From Paracidovorax citrulli (GTDB lineage Bacteria; Pseudomonadota; Gammaproteobacteria; Burkholderiales; Burkholderiaceae_C), in assembly GCF_900100305.1 (NCBI RefSeq), contig NZ_FNEY01000001.1, positions 62,001-126,000 on the forward strand: 64,000 nt of DNA. The letters run 5' to 3'. This document shows positions 7,655 to 16,472 of this stretch, one piece after another. The notes beneath the pieces are model-generated. The model had not been told where the DNA came from. It worked only from the letters and a program-made list of their open reading frames with translations, and did not search any database. The translations under genes were made by a program, and so were the position numbers. Numbering within the stretch: the stretch's first letter is position 1; every line of letters begins with the position of its first letter.

Positions 7655-8566
7655 ATGATCCGCCGCTCTTTCCGGCTGCTGGCGCTCGCCGCGGCCTTTT
7701 CCGCCCTTTCCGCTCCCGTCCTGGCCCAGGCGCCTGCCGACACGATGGCCCGCATCCAGCAGACCCGCACCATCACCCTGGGGGTGCGCGAATCGGCCTG
7801 GCCCTTCTCGTTCGTGGACGCCCAGAACGGCGGCAAGGCGGCCGGCTATTCGGTGGACCTGTGCCAGGCGGTGGTCGAGGAAATCAAGAACACGCTCAAG
7901 CTCAAGGACCTGGAGGTCAAGTACCGCACGGTGAGCGCCGCCGAGCGCATCCCGAAGCTGGAAGCGGGGGAGATCGACCTGGAGTGCGGCTCCACCACCA
8001 ACACCAAGGCGCGGCAGGAGCGGGTGGCGTTCGGCCCCACCATGTTCGTGGCGGGCATCCGCGTGCTCGTGCCCAAGGGCACCAAGGCCGACACGGTGCA
8101 GAACCTCGCCGGCATGACGGTGGCCGTGAGCAAGGGCTCCACCTCCGAGAAGCTGCTCACCCAGCTCACGGCGAACGAGGTGAAGGCCAAGGTCAAGGTC
8201 TTCGACAACAACGACGAAGCGTTCAAGGCCCTGCGCGCCGGGACGGTGAAGGCGTTCGCCCAGGATGACTCGCTGCTGCTCGGCCTGGTGGCCCGCAACA
8301 AGGCGCAGGACGCCCTGGCGCTCGGCCACTTCGTGCTGTCCGTGGAGCCCTACGCCATCATGGTGCGCAAGAACGACACCGCGCTCATGACCGTGGTGGA
8401 CCGCACGCTCGGCAAGCTCTACACCAGCCGCGAGATCGATCCCATCTACAAGAAGTGGTTCCTGAACAACCAGATCGCCATCCCGGTGGGCCGGCTGACG
8501 CGCGAGAGCTTCAGCCGTCCCAACAAGGAGGCGGGTGTGGCGATGATGCTCGGCTACTCGCTGTGA
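7655..8566 (+). CDS. Glutamate/aspartate-type ABC transporter periplasmic binding protein
   Basis: Family 3 solute-binding protein of 303 residues. A signal peptide covers about residues 1-25 (basic MIRRSFR, hydrophobic core, cleavage after VLAQA). The mature part has the SBP_bac_3 pattern: TLGVRESAWPFSF, the ligand-binding GYSVDLCQAVVEEI, LECGSTTNT with the conserved arginine nearby, and a C-terminal FLNNQIAIP. It most resembles GltI/AatJ-type glutamate/aspartate binding proteins. No permease or ATPase genes lie next to it, so it is an orphan that must use components encoded elsewhere. A long hairpin follows the stop. Confidence 0.92.
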   Translation: MIRRSFRLLALAAAFSALSAPVLAQAPADTMARIQQTRTITLGVRESAWPFSFVDAQNGGKAAGYSVDLCQAVVEEIKNTLKLKDLEVKYRTVSAAERIPKLEAGEIDLECGSTTNTKARQERVAFGPTMFVAGIRVLVPKGTKADTVQNLAGMTVAVSKGSTSEKLLTQLTANEVKAKVKVFDNNDEAFKALRAGTVKAFAQDDSLLLGLVARNKAQDALALGHFVLSVEPYAIMVRKNDTALMTVVDRTLGKLYTSREIDPIYKKWFLNNQIAIPVGRLTRESFSRPNKEAGVAMMLGYSL

Positions 8567-8577
8567 TGGGCTGAAGC

Positions 8578-8618
8578 CCGCTTTCTCCGATGCGGTCCTG
8601 CCGCATCGGAGAAAGCGG
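8578..8618. terminator. 18-bp perfect hairpin between convergent genes
   Basis: Arms 8578-8595 and 8601-8618 are perfectly complementary over 18 bases, with loop TCCTG. It lies between the ends of two convergent genes (8566 and 8625). No T-run follows on either strand, so it may be a bidirectional terminator or an mRNA 3'-end protecting stem. Confidence 0.65.
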
Positions 8619-8624
8619 CAGCTC

Positions 8625-9083
8625 TCATGCGGGCGAATTCCCGAGCAGTTGGTGGTAGGTGATGTACACCTCTTCCCGTTCGTAGCCCAGCGACTCGTAC
8701 AGGCTTTGAGCCGCCCTGTTGCTCGTGGCGGTGTCCAGCGTCAGGCGCTGGGCGCCTGCCTTCGAGAAATGGTCGGTAATGTGGTTCATCAGATACCGGG
8801 CGTATCCCTTCTGCCGACAGGTCTTGGCCATGTAGAGATCTGAAAGGTAGTAGTAAGGCCGCATGGACAGAGAGCAGGTCGCTGGATAGAGCTGCGAGAA
8901 GCCTGCGGGTTGGCGGTTGTCGTCGAGGAGCAGGAAGATCTCGGAGCGTTTCTCCCGGAGGTTGGCCTGGATGAAGGCCCGCGAGGCCGCGAGGTCGTTG
9001 TCCTTCTCGTAGAAGATGCGGTATTCGTTGAACAGCCCGGCGATGGCATCGAGTTGTTCGAGGGTGCAATGGATGACTTGCAT
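8625..9083 (-). CDS. GNAT family N-acetyltransferase
   Basis: Acetyltransferase of 152 residues. The GNAT fold is shown by YYLSDLYMAKTCRQKGYARYLM (strand 4 followed by the acetyl-CoA pyrophosphate loop, here K-x-C-R-Q-K-G-Y-A) and the C-terminal ATSNRAAQSLYESLGYE typical of motif B. The acceptor substrate cannot be told. The ATG at 9083 begins the conserved N-terminus (QVIHCTLEQLDAI). It is transcribed alone toward the binding-protein gene and is divergent from the ROK kinase. Confidence 0.9.
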   Translation of the reverse strand: MQVIHCTLEQLDAIAGLFNEYRIFYEKDNDLAASRAFIQANLREKRSEIFLLLDDNRQPAGFSQLYPATCSLSMRPYYYLSDLYMAKTCRQKGYARYLMNHITDHFSKAGAQRLTLDTATSNRAAQSLYESLGYEREEVYITYHQLLGNSPA

Positions 9084-9236
9084 GGTTGTCTGCGGGTTGG
9101 TGTATCGACCCGCAGTGTGCACCCGGCGCCCCCGGCCTACACTGCAGCCACGCCGGTTGCATCCATACTGCCGGCTCGATGTTTCACGGCGCGCGCCGGC
9201 ATGGCGCGGCGCCTTTTCCGATCGACCGAGGTGGCG

Positions 9237-10172
9237 ATGAGAGCTTGTATCGACATAGGGGGAACGAAGGTCGCGGTGGCGCTGGCGCCCGCGGGAACGG
9301 ACCGGGCCGCGCTCGTGGCGCGGCGCAGCGAGCCGACCGTGAAGGAAGGGCCGCCCGACGCGCTGGCGCGCCAGTGCCTGCGCATGGTGGACGAGGCCTG
9401 TGCCGAGGCCGGCATATCGCGCGCGCAATTGCAGTCCACCGGCGTGGCGAGTTGCGGGCCATTTATCCTGCAGGACGGCATGGTCGAGGTCTCCACGCCG
9501 AACATCTGCGGCGGCCTGCCCGGTGCCGACCGCAGCCTGCTGCCCAACGACTGGACGAGCATCCCGCTGCAGGCGCCGCTGGCCGAAGCCCTGGGCCGCG
9601 TGAACGTGCAGAACGACGCGGTGGCGGCCCTGGTGGCCGAACGCCGCTGGGGGGCGCTGCAGGGGCAGGACCACTGTGCCTACGTCACCTGGAGCACCGG
9701 CATCGGCGTGGGCCTGTGCGTGGACGGCAGCGTGCTGCGCGGCAAGAACGGCAACGCGGGGCACGCGGGCCACAGCTTTTCCAGCGACGGCCCGCCCGAG
9801 GCCGCCTGCGGCTGCGGCAACGTGGGTGACGTGGAATCGCTGGTGGCGGGCAACGCCATCCCGCGCCGCTGGGGCCGCGATGCCGGCGGCCTGATCGGCG
9901 CCGCGCGCCAGGGGGATGCCGCCGCCGCCGAGGCCGTGGCACAGATGTGCCGCGTGCTCGGCCGCATGCTCTACAACCTCGTCGCCATCCTGGACCTGCA
10001 GCGCATCAGCGTCGGCGGGAGCGTATTCCTGCACCACCAGGATTTCCTGCTGCCCCGCCTGCAGGCCGAAGTATCGGGCCGCCTGCCCGCGCTCACCGGC
10101 GGCGTGCTGGTGGTGCCGGCCGGCCTGGGGCACCAGATAGGGGATTACGCGGCGCTTGCCATGGCCGGCTGA
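9237..10172 (+). CDS. ROK family sugar kinase / transcriptional protein
   Basis: ROK-family protein of 311 residues, probably a sugar kinase as there is no DNA-binding domain. The ATP-binding CIDIGGTKVAVAL is at the N-terminus, the catalytic Asp is in VQNDAVAAL, and a glycine loop TWSTGIGVG follows. The family zinc site normally reads CxCGxxGCxE; here it is CGCGNVGDVE, so the third cysteine is replaced by aspartate. Substrate could be glucose, fructose or N-acetylglucosamine; the sequence does not say. The start at 9237 follows a purine-rich GAGGTGGCG. It converges with the trehalose cluster. Confidence 0.85.
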   Translation: MRACIDIGGTKVAVALAPAGTDRAALVARRSEPTVKEGPPDALARQCLRMVDEACAEAGISRAQLQSTGVASCGPFILQDGMVEVSTPNICGGLPGADRSLLPNDWTSIPLQAPLAEALGRVNVQNDAVAALVAERRWGALQGQDHCAYVTWSTGIGVGLCVDGSVLRGKNGNAGHAGHSFSSDGPPEAACGCGNVGDVESLVAGNAIPRRWGRDAGGLIGAARQGDAAAAEAVAQMCRVLGRMLYNLVAILDLQRISVGGSVFLHHQDFLLPRLQAEVSGRLPALTGGVLVVPAGLGHQIGDYAALAMAG

Positions 10173-10184
10173 GCGCGGGCAGGC

Positions 10185-10445
10185 TCAGGGCCCGGCGGCC
10201 GGAGTGCTGGCGGTGACGGCGGCTCCGTAGAGCGCCAGCAGGCCCACGACGTGCCCGATGGCGACGCCGGGCTCGCCCGATTCGATGCGGCCGATCGTCT
10301 GCACGTGCACCCCGAGGCGCGCCGCGGCCGCGGACTGGCCGTCGCCCGCCGCCAGTCGTGCCTGCTTCGCCGCCGCACCCAGGGCGCGGATCGCCTGCAG
10401 GGCGTCCTCGGAGATGTCCACGGAGATGCGTTTGCCTTGGGCCAT
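10185..10445 (-). CDS. HipB-like XRE-family helix-turn-helix protein
   Basis: An 86-residue protein with an XRE-type helix-turn-helix at about 25-73: [22 protein letters not shown], then [16 protein letters not shown]. The [12 protein letters not shown] segment is typical of HipB-type antitoxin/repressors. No hipA toxin lies beside it. It is the last gene of the minus-strand trehalose cluster, only 23 bases after otsA, so it may be an autoregulator of that cluster or a solitary HipB homologue. The N-terminal [19 protein letters not shown] is an unusual extension before the domain. Confidence 0.75.
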   Translation of the reverse strand: MAQGKRISVDISEDALQAIRALGAAAKQARLAAGDGQSAAAARLGVHVQTIGRIESGEPGVAIGHVVGLLALYGAAVTASTPAAGP

Positions 10446-10468
10446 GTGCGGATTGTGCCCGTGCCGGC

Positions 10469-11848
10469 TCAGTCCTGCGCCTTCTCCAGCGCCTCCAGGA
10501 AGGTGCGCCGCCACCAGTGGATGTCGTGCCGGCGGATGCGGTCCATCAGGGCCTGGTGGCGCTGCTGGCGCTCCGCGAGCGGCATGCGCAGCGCGGTCTG
10601 GATACAGTCGGCCATGCCCTGGGTGTCGTACGGGTTCACCAGCAGCGCTTCCTTCATCTGCTCCGCCGCGCCCGCGAAGCGCGAGAGCACGAGCACGCCG
10701 GGGTCTTCCGGGTCCTGCGCCGCCACGTATTCCTTGGCCACGAGGTTCATGCCGTCGCGCAGCGGCGTGACCAGTCCCACGGCCGAGGCCCGGCACAGCC
10801 CGGGCACGCGCTTGCGGGCCACGGTGCGGTGGATGTAGCGCACGGGCATCCAGTCCAGGTCGCCGTGGTCGCCGTTGATGGCTCCGCACAGGCCCTCGAG
10901 TTCGTGCCGCAGGTCGGCATAGGCGTTCACGCTGTCGCGCGTCGGGGACGCGATCATGATGAGCGTGGCGCTGTGCTGGTTCTCGGGATAGCGCGCCAGC
11001 AGTTCGCGGAAGGCACGCACCCGCTGCGGAATGCCCTTGGAGTAGTCCAGCCGGTCGATGCCCATCAGCAGGCGGCGGCGCGAATATTCGTCCTTCATCG
11101 CCTCGTAGGTCTGCACCGCGTCCGGCGCGGCGGTGAGGCGCGCGAACTCGTCCACGTCGATGCCGATCGGGAACGCCCCCACCTGCACCGTGCCGCCGAA
11201 GGCGCGCAGCCGCTGCGGGCCCACGCTCTCGGCGCCGCCCTCGTTGCTCAGGTACTGCGTGAAGTGGGACACGTCGGCCTCGCTCTGCAGGCCCACGAGG
11301 TCGTAGGCGAACAGCGATCGCATCAGCCATTCGTGCTGCGGGATGGCCGCCATGATGAGCGGCGGTGGCACGGGGATGTGCAGGAAGAAGCCGATGCGCT
11401 GCTTGCAGCCCAGTGCGCGCAGCTCGGCCGCGAGCGGGATCAGGTGGTAGTCGTGCACCCAGAGGATGTCGTCCTCCTTCAGCAGCGGCAGCAGCTTGCG
11501 CGCGAACATCTGGTTCACGCGCCGGTAGCCCGCGATATAGCCTGCGTTGAGGTCGGCCAGGTCCAGACGGTAGTGGAACACCGGCCACAGGACGCTGTTG
11601 CTGTAGCCCGCGTAGTAGCTGTCGTGGTCCTCCTGGCACAGGTCCACCGTGGCCAGCGTCACGCCGCCCGCCTGCCGCGTCTGCAGCTTGCCCTCGCCGG
11701 GCACGCCGTCCTCGGTGATGGTGCCGCTCCAGCCGAACCACATGCCGCCGGTGCGGCTCAGCGTCTCGCCCAGGGCCACGGCCAGCCCCCCTGCGGCGGG
11801 TTTGCGGGGATCGGCGATGCGGTTGGAAATGACGACGAGTCGGCTCAT
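10469..11848 (-). CDS. otsA: Alpha,alpha-trehalose-phosphate synthase
   Basis: Family GT20 enzyme of 459 residues, similar to E. coli OtsA (474). It joins UDP-glucose and glucose-6-phosphate to trehalose-6-phosphate. Visible hallmarks are the N-terminal [23 protein letters not shown] and GGMWFGWSG, the substrate site segment [37 protein letters not shown] in the middle, and the C-terminal [15 protein letters not shown]-like region (here [15 protein letters not shown]). It follows the GH15 gene by 36 bases and belongs to the otsB-GH15-otsA transcript. Trehalose made here protects against osmotic and desiccation stress. Confidence 0.96.
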   Translation of the reverse strand: MSRLVVISNRIADPRKPAAGGLAVALGETLSRTGGMWFGWSGTITEDGVPGEGKLQTRQAGGVTLATVDLCQEDHDSYYAGYSNSVLWPVFHYRLDLADLNAGYIAGYRRVNQMFARKLLPLLKEDDILWVHDYHLIPLAAELRALGCKQRIGFFLHIPVPPPLIMAAIPQHEWLMRSLFAYDLVGLQSEADVSHFTQYLSNEGGAESVGPQRLRAFGGTVQVGAFPIGIDVDEFARLTAAPDAVQTYEAMKDEYSRRRLLMGIDRLDYSKGIPQRVRAFRELLARYPENQHSATLIMIASPTRDSVNAYADLRHELEGLCGAINGDHGDLDWMPVRYIHRTVARKRVPGLCRASAVGLVTPLRDGMNLVAKEYVAAQDPEDPGVLVLSRFAGAAEQMKEALLVNPYDTQGMADCIQTALRMPLAERQQRHQALMDRIRRHDIHWWRRTFLEALEKAQD

Positions 11849-11884
11849 GGGAATTCCTTGTTTTTCAATCCAGGCGGGCGCCCG

Positions 11885-13828
11885 TCAGATCACGCTGTCC
11901 CAGGGCGCCGAGAGGCGCATGGCGGCATTGATGATGCCCACCATGGAATAGGTTTGCGGGAAGTTGCCCCACATCTCGCCCGTCTGCGCGTGCGTGTCTT
12001 CCGACAGCAGGCCCAGCGGGTTGCGGGCGGCGAGCATGGCCTCGAAGATCTCGCGGGCCTGGCTGCGGCGGCCGATGCGCGCCAGGGCGTCGATGCGCCA
12101 GAACGTGCAGATGTTGAAGGCCGTGTCGGGCTTGCCGAAGTCGTCCGCGGCCTCGTAGCGGCGCATGTAGGGGCCGTCGCAGAGCGTCTGCTCCATGGCG
12201 TCCACGGTGCTCACGAAGCGCGGGTCGCGCGGGTCGATCAGGCCCACCTCGGCCATCAGCAGCACGCTGGCGTCCAGCTCGCTGCCGCCGAAGCTTTCCG
12301 CGAAGGCCTGGCGCTTGTCGCTCCAGGACTTCTCCAGGATCTCGTCCTTCATGCGCCGCGCGTGGCCGTGCCAGTAGCCGGCGCGGTCGCTGAGTTGCAG
12401 CGAATCGGCGATCTTGGCCAGCCGGTCGCAGGCGGCCCAGCTCATGAGCGCGGAAGAGGTGTGCACCCTCGCGCGCGTGCGCAGCTCCCACATGCCGGCG
12501 TCCGGCGTGCCATATACCTTCACCGCCAGCTCGCCGATCTGCTCCATGCGGGCGAACTCCGCCGGCCCGGCCGGATGCAGCAGGCGCCGGTCATGGAAGG
12601 CCTGGGCCGCGCCGAGCACGATGTTGCCGTACACGTCGTGCTGGAAGTGCTCCGCCGCCTGGTTGCCCACGCGCACCGGTCCCATGCCGCGGTAGCCGGC
12701 CAGCTGCGGCACGAAATATTCGGGCAGCTCCCGCTCCAGGCCGATGCCGTAGAGCGGCTGGATGTGACCGCTGCTGGCCTCCACCACCACGTTGCTCAGC
12801 CAGCGCAGGTAGTCCTCCATCGTGGCCGTCTCGGACAGGCTGTTGAGCGCACGCACCACGAAGAATGCGTCGCGCAGCCAGCAGTAGCGGTAGTCCCAGT
12901 TGCGGCCGCTGTGGGCGGATTCGGGGATGCTCGTCGTCATGGCCGCGACGATCGCGCCGGTGTCCTCGTAGAGCGAGAGCTTGAGCGTGATCGCCGCGCG
13001 GATCACGGCGTCCTGCCATTCCAGCGGCACCGCCAGGCGCTGCGTCCACTGGCGCCAGTAGGCCACGGTCTCCTGCTCGTAGGAGCGGGCGGTGTCCGCG
13101 ATGCCGAAGGGCAGCGATTCATCCGCGCCCAGCAGGAAGTTGTACTCGCGCGAGATGACGAACGGCTGGCCCGAGAGCACGTGCGAGAGCGGGGCATCGG
13201 TGTTCAGCCGCAGCGTCTGGTCCGCGCCCACGAAGCGCACGTGGTTGCTGCCGCGCGTGACGCCGGGCTTCTCGCTGCCCCAGCCGAAGCGCACGTTCGC
13301 CGTCACGCGGATGCGCGGCGAGCCCTGCACGGGGCGCACGCGGCGCACCAGCAGCATGGGGCGGAAGAAGCGCGAGCGTGCGTGGAACCGCGGCGCGAAA
13401 TCGGTCACCTCGATGCTGTTGCCCGAGCGGTCCGTCAGGCGTGTGCGCAGCACCGCGGTATTGGGCTCGTACCACTGGCGGCTCTCGACCTGGTCTTCCA
13501 GTTCGATCGCGAATCGGCTGCCCTGTTCGCCGGGCTGGATGAGGGCGTTGAACACCGGATCGCCGTCGAAGCGTGGCAGGCAGCACCACACGATGTGGGC
13601 GTTCGCGTCCACCAGCGCGCTGACCGCGCAGTTGCCCACCATGCCGAGCGACAGCGAGGCCTCCCCGGGCGCAGCGAAGCCCGGCGGGCGCGGCAGCGGA
13701 TCGTGCGACAGCCCGAGGTTGCCGTCGGCGAAGGTCGGCGCGCTGGCCGCCGCGGCCGCGGCGGCGCTGGCGGCAGCGGATGCCGGGGCCGGGGCCGACG
13801 CAGGGGGCGTGGAGGCCGGAGATGTCAT
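11885..13828 (-). CDS. Glycoside hydrolase family 15 protein (glucoamylase/trehalase-like)
   Basis: GH15 protein of 647 residues. An Ala/Pro-rich low-complexity tail covers about 1-40, followed by the beta-sandwich region (MVGNCAVSALVDANAHIVWCC) and an (alpha/alpha)6 barrel. Barrel hallmarks are NWDYRYCWLRDA, GMWELRTR with the likely general-acid Glu, and EDTHAQTGEMWGNFPQTY with the likely general base. Family members cleave glucose from starch or, in mycobacterial relatives, trehalose. There is no signal peptide, so it acts in the cytoplasm. Its ATG at 13828 overlaps the otsB stop (ATGA), so it is co-translated with trehalose synthesis genes. An upstream in-frame start at 13867 is less likely. 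Confidence 0.93.
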   Translation of the reverse strand: MTSPASTPPASAPAPASAAASAAAAAAASAPTFADGNLGLSHDPLPRPPGFAAPGEASLSLGMVGNCAVSALVDANAHIVWCCLPRFDGDPVFNALIQPGEQGSRFAIELEDQVESRQWYEPNTAVLRTRLTDRSGNSIEVTDFAPRFHARSRFFRPMLLVRRVRPVQGSPRIRVTANVRFGWGSEKPGVTRGSNHVRFVGADQTLRLNTDAPLSHVLSGQPFVISREYNFLLGADESLPFGIADTARSYEQETVAYWRQWTQRLAVPLEWQDAVIRAAITLKLSLYEDTGAIVAAMTTSIPESAHSGRNWDYRYCWLRDAFFVVRALNSLSETATMEDYLRWLSNVVVEASSGHIQPLYGIGLERELPEYFVPQLAGYRGMGPVRVGNQAAEHFQHDVYGNIVLGAAQAFHDRRLLHPAGPAEFARMEQIGELAVKVYGTPDAGMWELRTRARVHTSSALMSWAACDRLAKIADSLQLSDRAGYWHGHARRMKDEILEKSWSDKRQAFAESFGGSELDASVLLMAEVGLIDPRDPRFVSTVDAMEQTLCDGPYMRRYEAADDFGKPDTAFNICTFWRIDALARIGRRSQAREIFEAMLAARNPLGLLSEDTHAQTGEMWGNFPQTYSMVGIINAAMRLSAPWDSVI

Positions 13829-14562
13829 GCGGGAAACCCTTCCGGCGATGCCATCTGGAACAGCCACTCGCGCAGCTCCGTGGTGTCGCCGCAGCGTGCC
13901 AGCGCCCGGGTGTCGCCGGTTCCGATCTTGACGCCGATGCCGCCGAGCGCCTGGGCCGCATCGAAGCCGTATTCATCGGTCACGTCGTCTCCCGCGAACA
14001 CGGGGATGCGGCCCGCGAACGGCGTCTGGCGCATGAAGTCGGCGATCGCCCGGCCCTTGTTCGGCCCGGAGGGCTTGATCTCCAGCACGCACTTGCCCTG
14101 CATGAGTTCCAGGCCGGGCGCCTGCGCCAGCGCATGCTCGAGCGCGGCGCGGCACAGCGGCTCCAGCTCCACCGCCTGGCGGTAGTGCAGCGCCATGCCC
14201 GCGCTCTTGCGTTCGAGCACCAGCGCTGGATAACGGTCCAGCAGCGGCTGCACGGCACGCACCACGGGTGCGAGATCGGGGGCCGGCACGCCGCCGATGA
14301 CGCCGTTGCCCATCCGGTACTGGGCGCCGTGTTCGCAGGCCAGCGGCAGCTGCAGGGGGCTGAGGAAGTGATCGATATCGGCCTGCGTGCGGCCCGTGGC
14401 GATGGCCAGGGCGCCCTCCAGGCGTTCGTGCAGGACCCGCAGGGCCGGCACCACGCCCGGATGCACCTGCACCGCATCGGGGTGCGGTGCAATGTCGGCA
14501 AGCGTGCCGTCGAAGTCGAGAAACAGCGCGTGGCGCGCGGTCAGCAACGGTGGCTTTTGCAT
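13825..14562 (-). CDS. otsB: Trehalose-6-phosphate phosphatase
   Basis: HAD-superfamily phosphatase of 245 residues that removes phosphate from trehalose-6-phosphate. The HAD motif I is LFLDFDGTLADIAP (nucleophile the first Asp), motif II includes AIATGRT, and the C-terminal motif FAGDDVTDEYGFDAA binds magnesium. LEIKPSGPNKGRAI is typical of OtsB. It is the first gene of the minus-strand cluster and overlaps the GH15 start by four bases. The start at 14562 gives the short N-terminus normal for this family. Confidence 0.95.
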   Translation of the reverse strand: MQKPPLLTARHALFLDFDGTLADIAPHPDAVQVHPGVVPALRVLHERLEGALAIATGRTQADIDHFLSPLQLPLACEHGAQYRMGNGVIGGVPAPDLAPVVRAVQPLLDRYPALVLERKSAGMALHYRQAVELEPLCRAALEHALAQAPGLELMQGKCVLEIKPSGPNKGRAIADFMRQTPFAGRIPVFAGDDVTDEYGFDAAQALGGIGVKIGTGDTRALARCGDTTELREWLFQMASPEGFPA

Positions 14563-14685
14563 TGGCACATACCTTACCAGATGGCATTGCCGAGCCTGTA
14601 GTCCGCGAGGCTGGCGCCCTGTAGGCGTGCCCAGCCGCCATGCGCGCGCCTTGAAAACCCAGGCAGCGCCGCGCATCTGCCGCCC

Positions 14686-15141
14686 ATGCCCGAATCCCTG
14701 CACATCGTCTGCCCGCACTGCCACACCACCAACCGCATCGCGGCCGACCGGCTGGCCGCGCCGCCCGGCACGGTCGAGGCGGACTGCGGGCAGTGCCACC
14801 GGCCGCTTTTCACGGGCGAGCCCGTGGCGCTCGACGATGCCTCCTTCGGGCGCCATACCGAACGCAGCCACATTCCGGTGGTGGTGGATTTCTGGGCGCC
14901 ATGGTGCGGTCCCTGCCGTACCATGGCCCCGGCCTTCGCGCAGGCGGCCCGGGCGCTCGAGCCGGGCGTGCGGCTCGCCAAGCTCGACACCGAGGCGCAT
15001 CCCGCCATCGGCGCGCGCCTGGGCATCCGCAGCATCCCGACGATGGTGATGTTCCGCCAGGGGCGGGAAGTCGCGCGCATCTCGGGGGCGATGGGCGCCG
15101 CCGACATCGCGCGCTGGGTGCGGACGGCCGGCGGCGCCTGA
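14686..15141 (+). CDS. trxC: Thioredoxin 2 (zinc-binding)
   Basis: Thioredoxin of 151 residues, cytoplasmic. The N-terminal zinc module has two CxxC pairs (CPHC near residue 10, CGQC near 39), which separates TrxC from TrxA. The thioredoxin fold carries the active site FWAPWCGPCRTMAP and the cis-proline segment SIPTMVMF. TrxC reduces protein disulfides and is often induced by oxidative stress. It stands alone, divergent from otsB. Confidence 0.96.
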   Translation: MPESLHIVCPHCHTTNRIAADRLAAPPGTVEADCGQCHRPLFTGEPVALDDASFGRHTERSHIPVVVDFWAPWCGPCRTMAPAFAQAARALEPGVRLAKLDTEAHPAIGARLGIRSIPTMVMFRQGREVARISGAMGAADIARWVRTAGGA

Positions 15142-15167
15142 GGCCGCGGGCCCGCGGCACGGGGCCG

Positions 15168-16427
15168 TCAGGTTCCGGCCGCGGGCGGCTGCGCCGCCAT
15201 CCACTCCTGCACCGCGTCGCCGCGCGCCCGGCGGATCCATTCGCCCACCTGCGGGCCGGCGGCGCCGCGGGCCTGGGCCCGCGCGGCCACGGCGGCGGTA
15301 TCGACGGAGCGTGCCGCCTGCAGCGCGCCCAGCAGGCGTTGGCGCTGCGGATAAGGCGTCTCCTCGAATCCCAGCCGGCCGCGCGCGTCGCACTCGCAGG
15401 CCAGCAGCACGTCGGCGAAACGGGCGGGCTTGCGCAGCGCGTCGCAGCGCTCCAGCAGCCGCACCAGGGCCGCTGCGCCCAGCTCCGCGCTGCGGTGGAT
15501 GTTTCCGTGCTCGCGCGCGACCACGTCGGCGGTCTCGCGGCATTCCACGGGCACCCGCAGGCGCTCGCACACATCGGCCAGCAGGGTGGCGCTGCGCTGC
15601 TCGTGCCCGATATGGCGCGGCAGCACGTCGGCCGGCGTCGTGCCCTTGCCCAGGTCGTGGACGAGGCTGGCGAAGCGCACGGCGAGCGGTGCATGCAGCC
15701 GTGCGGCCATGTCCAGCACCATCATCACGTGCACGCCGGTGTCCACCTCGGGATGGTATTCGGCGCGTTGCGGAACGCCCCAGAGCCGGTCCAGCTCGGG
15801 CAGCAGCACCGCCAGGGCGCCGCAGCCGCGCAGCACCTCGAACATGCGCGACGGGGCGGCTTCCATCAGGCCGCGCGCGATCTCCTGCCAGACGCGCTCG
15901 GGAACGAGGTCGGCCGCCTCGCCGGCATCGACCATCTCCCGCATGAGCGCCATGGTTTCCGGAGCGACGGAGAAATCGGTGAAGCGCGCGGCGAAGCGCG
16001 CCACGCGCAGGATGCGTACCGGGTCTTCGCGGAATGCGTCGGTCACGTGGCGCAGCAGCTTCGCCTGCAGGTCGCGCGCGCCGCCGTATGGATCGACCAG
16101 TTCCCATGCCGCAGGGTCTTCGCCGCGTACCGCCATCGCGTTGATGGTGAGATCGCGGCGCGACAGGTCCTGCTCCAGCGTCACGTCCGGGGCCGTGTCC
16201 ACCACGAAGCCACGGTAGCCCCGCCCGCTCTTGCGCTCGGTGCGCGCCAGCGCGTATTCCTCGCGCGTCTCGGGATGGAGGAAGACGGGAAAATCGCGCC
16301 CGACGGGCAGGAAGCCGCGCGCGGCCAGGTCACCGGGCGTGGCGCCCACCACCACCCAGTCGCGGTCGTTCACCGGGCGGCCCAGAAGCCGGTCGCGCAC
16401 GGCGCCGCCCACCATGTAGATCTGCAT
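15168..16427 (-). CDS. cca: Multifunctional CCA tRNA nucleotidyltransferase/phosphohydrolase
   Basis: Protein of 419 residues that adds or repairs the 3' CCA end of tRNAs. The N-terminal class II nucleotidyltransferase has [19 protein letters not shown], with the two catalytic aspartates in DRD, and later [11 protein letters not shown] and [16 protein letters not shown]-terminal HD domain ([11 protein letters not shown]) indicates the multifunctional bacterial type with phosphohydrolase activity. It converges with trxC. The start is preceded by a -10-like hexamer at leaderless distance. Confidence 0.96.
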   Translation of the reverse strand: MQIYMVGGAVRDRLLGRPVNDRDWVVVGATPGDLAARGFLPVGRDFPVFLHPETREEYALARTERKSGRGYRGFVVDTAPDVTLEQDLSRRDLTINAMAVRGEDPAAWELVDPYGGARDLQAKLLRHVTDAFREDPVRILRVARFAARFTDFSVAPETMALMREMVDAGEAADLVPERVWQEIARGLMEAAPSRMFEVLRGCGALAVLLPELDRLWGVPQRAEYHPEVDTGVHVMMVLDMAARLHAPLAVRFASLVHDLGKGTTPADVLPRHIGHEQRSATLLADVCERLRVPVECRETADVVAREHGNIHRSAELGAAALVRLLERCDALRKPARFADVLLACECDARGRLGFEETPYPQRQRLLGALQAARSVDTAAVAARAQARGAAGPQVGEWIRRARGDAVQEWMAAQPPAAGT

Positions 16428-16433
16428 GCGGGC

Positions 16434-16439
16434 AGTGTA
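16434..16439 (-). promoter_or_regulatory. -10-like hexamer of cca
   Basis: On the minus strand TACACT ends six bases before the cca ATG (16427), a spacing that predicts a leaderless transcript. Confidence 0.4.
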
Positions 16440-16472
16440 CGGTGCACTGGGGAGCCGCCGCGGATCGAAGCC

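Noticed and set aside
10358-14185. A 1275-codon plus-strand frame opposite the trehalose cluster
   Set aside because: Same reason: fully antisense to otsA, GH15 and otsB, with shadow-type composition.
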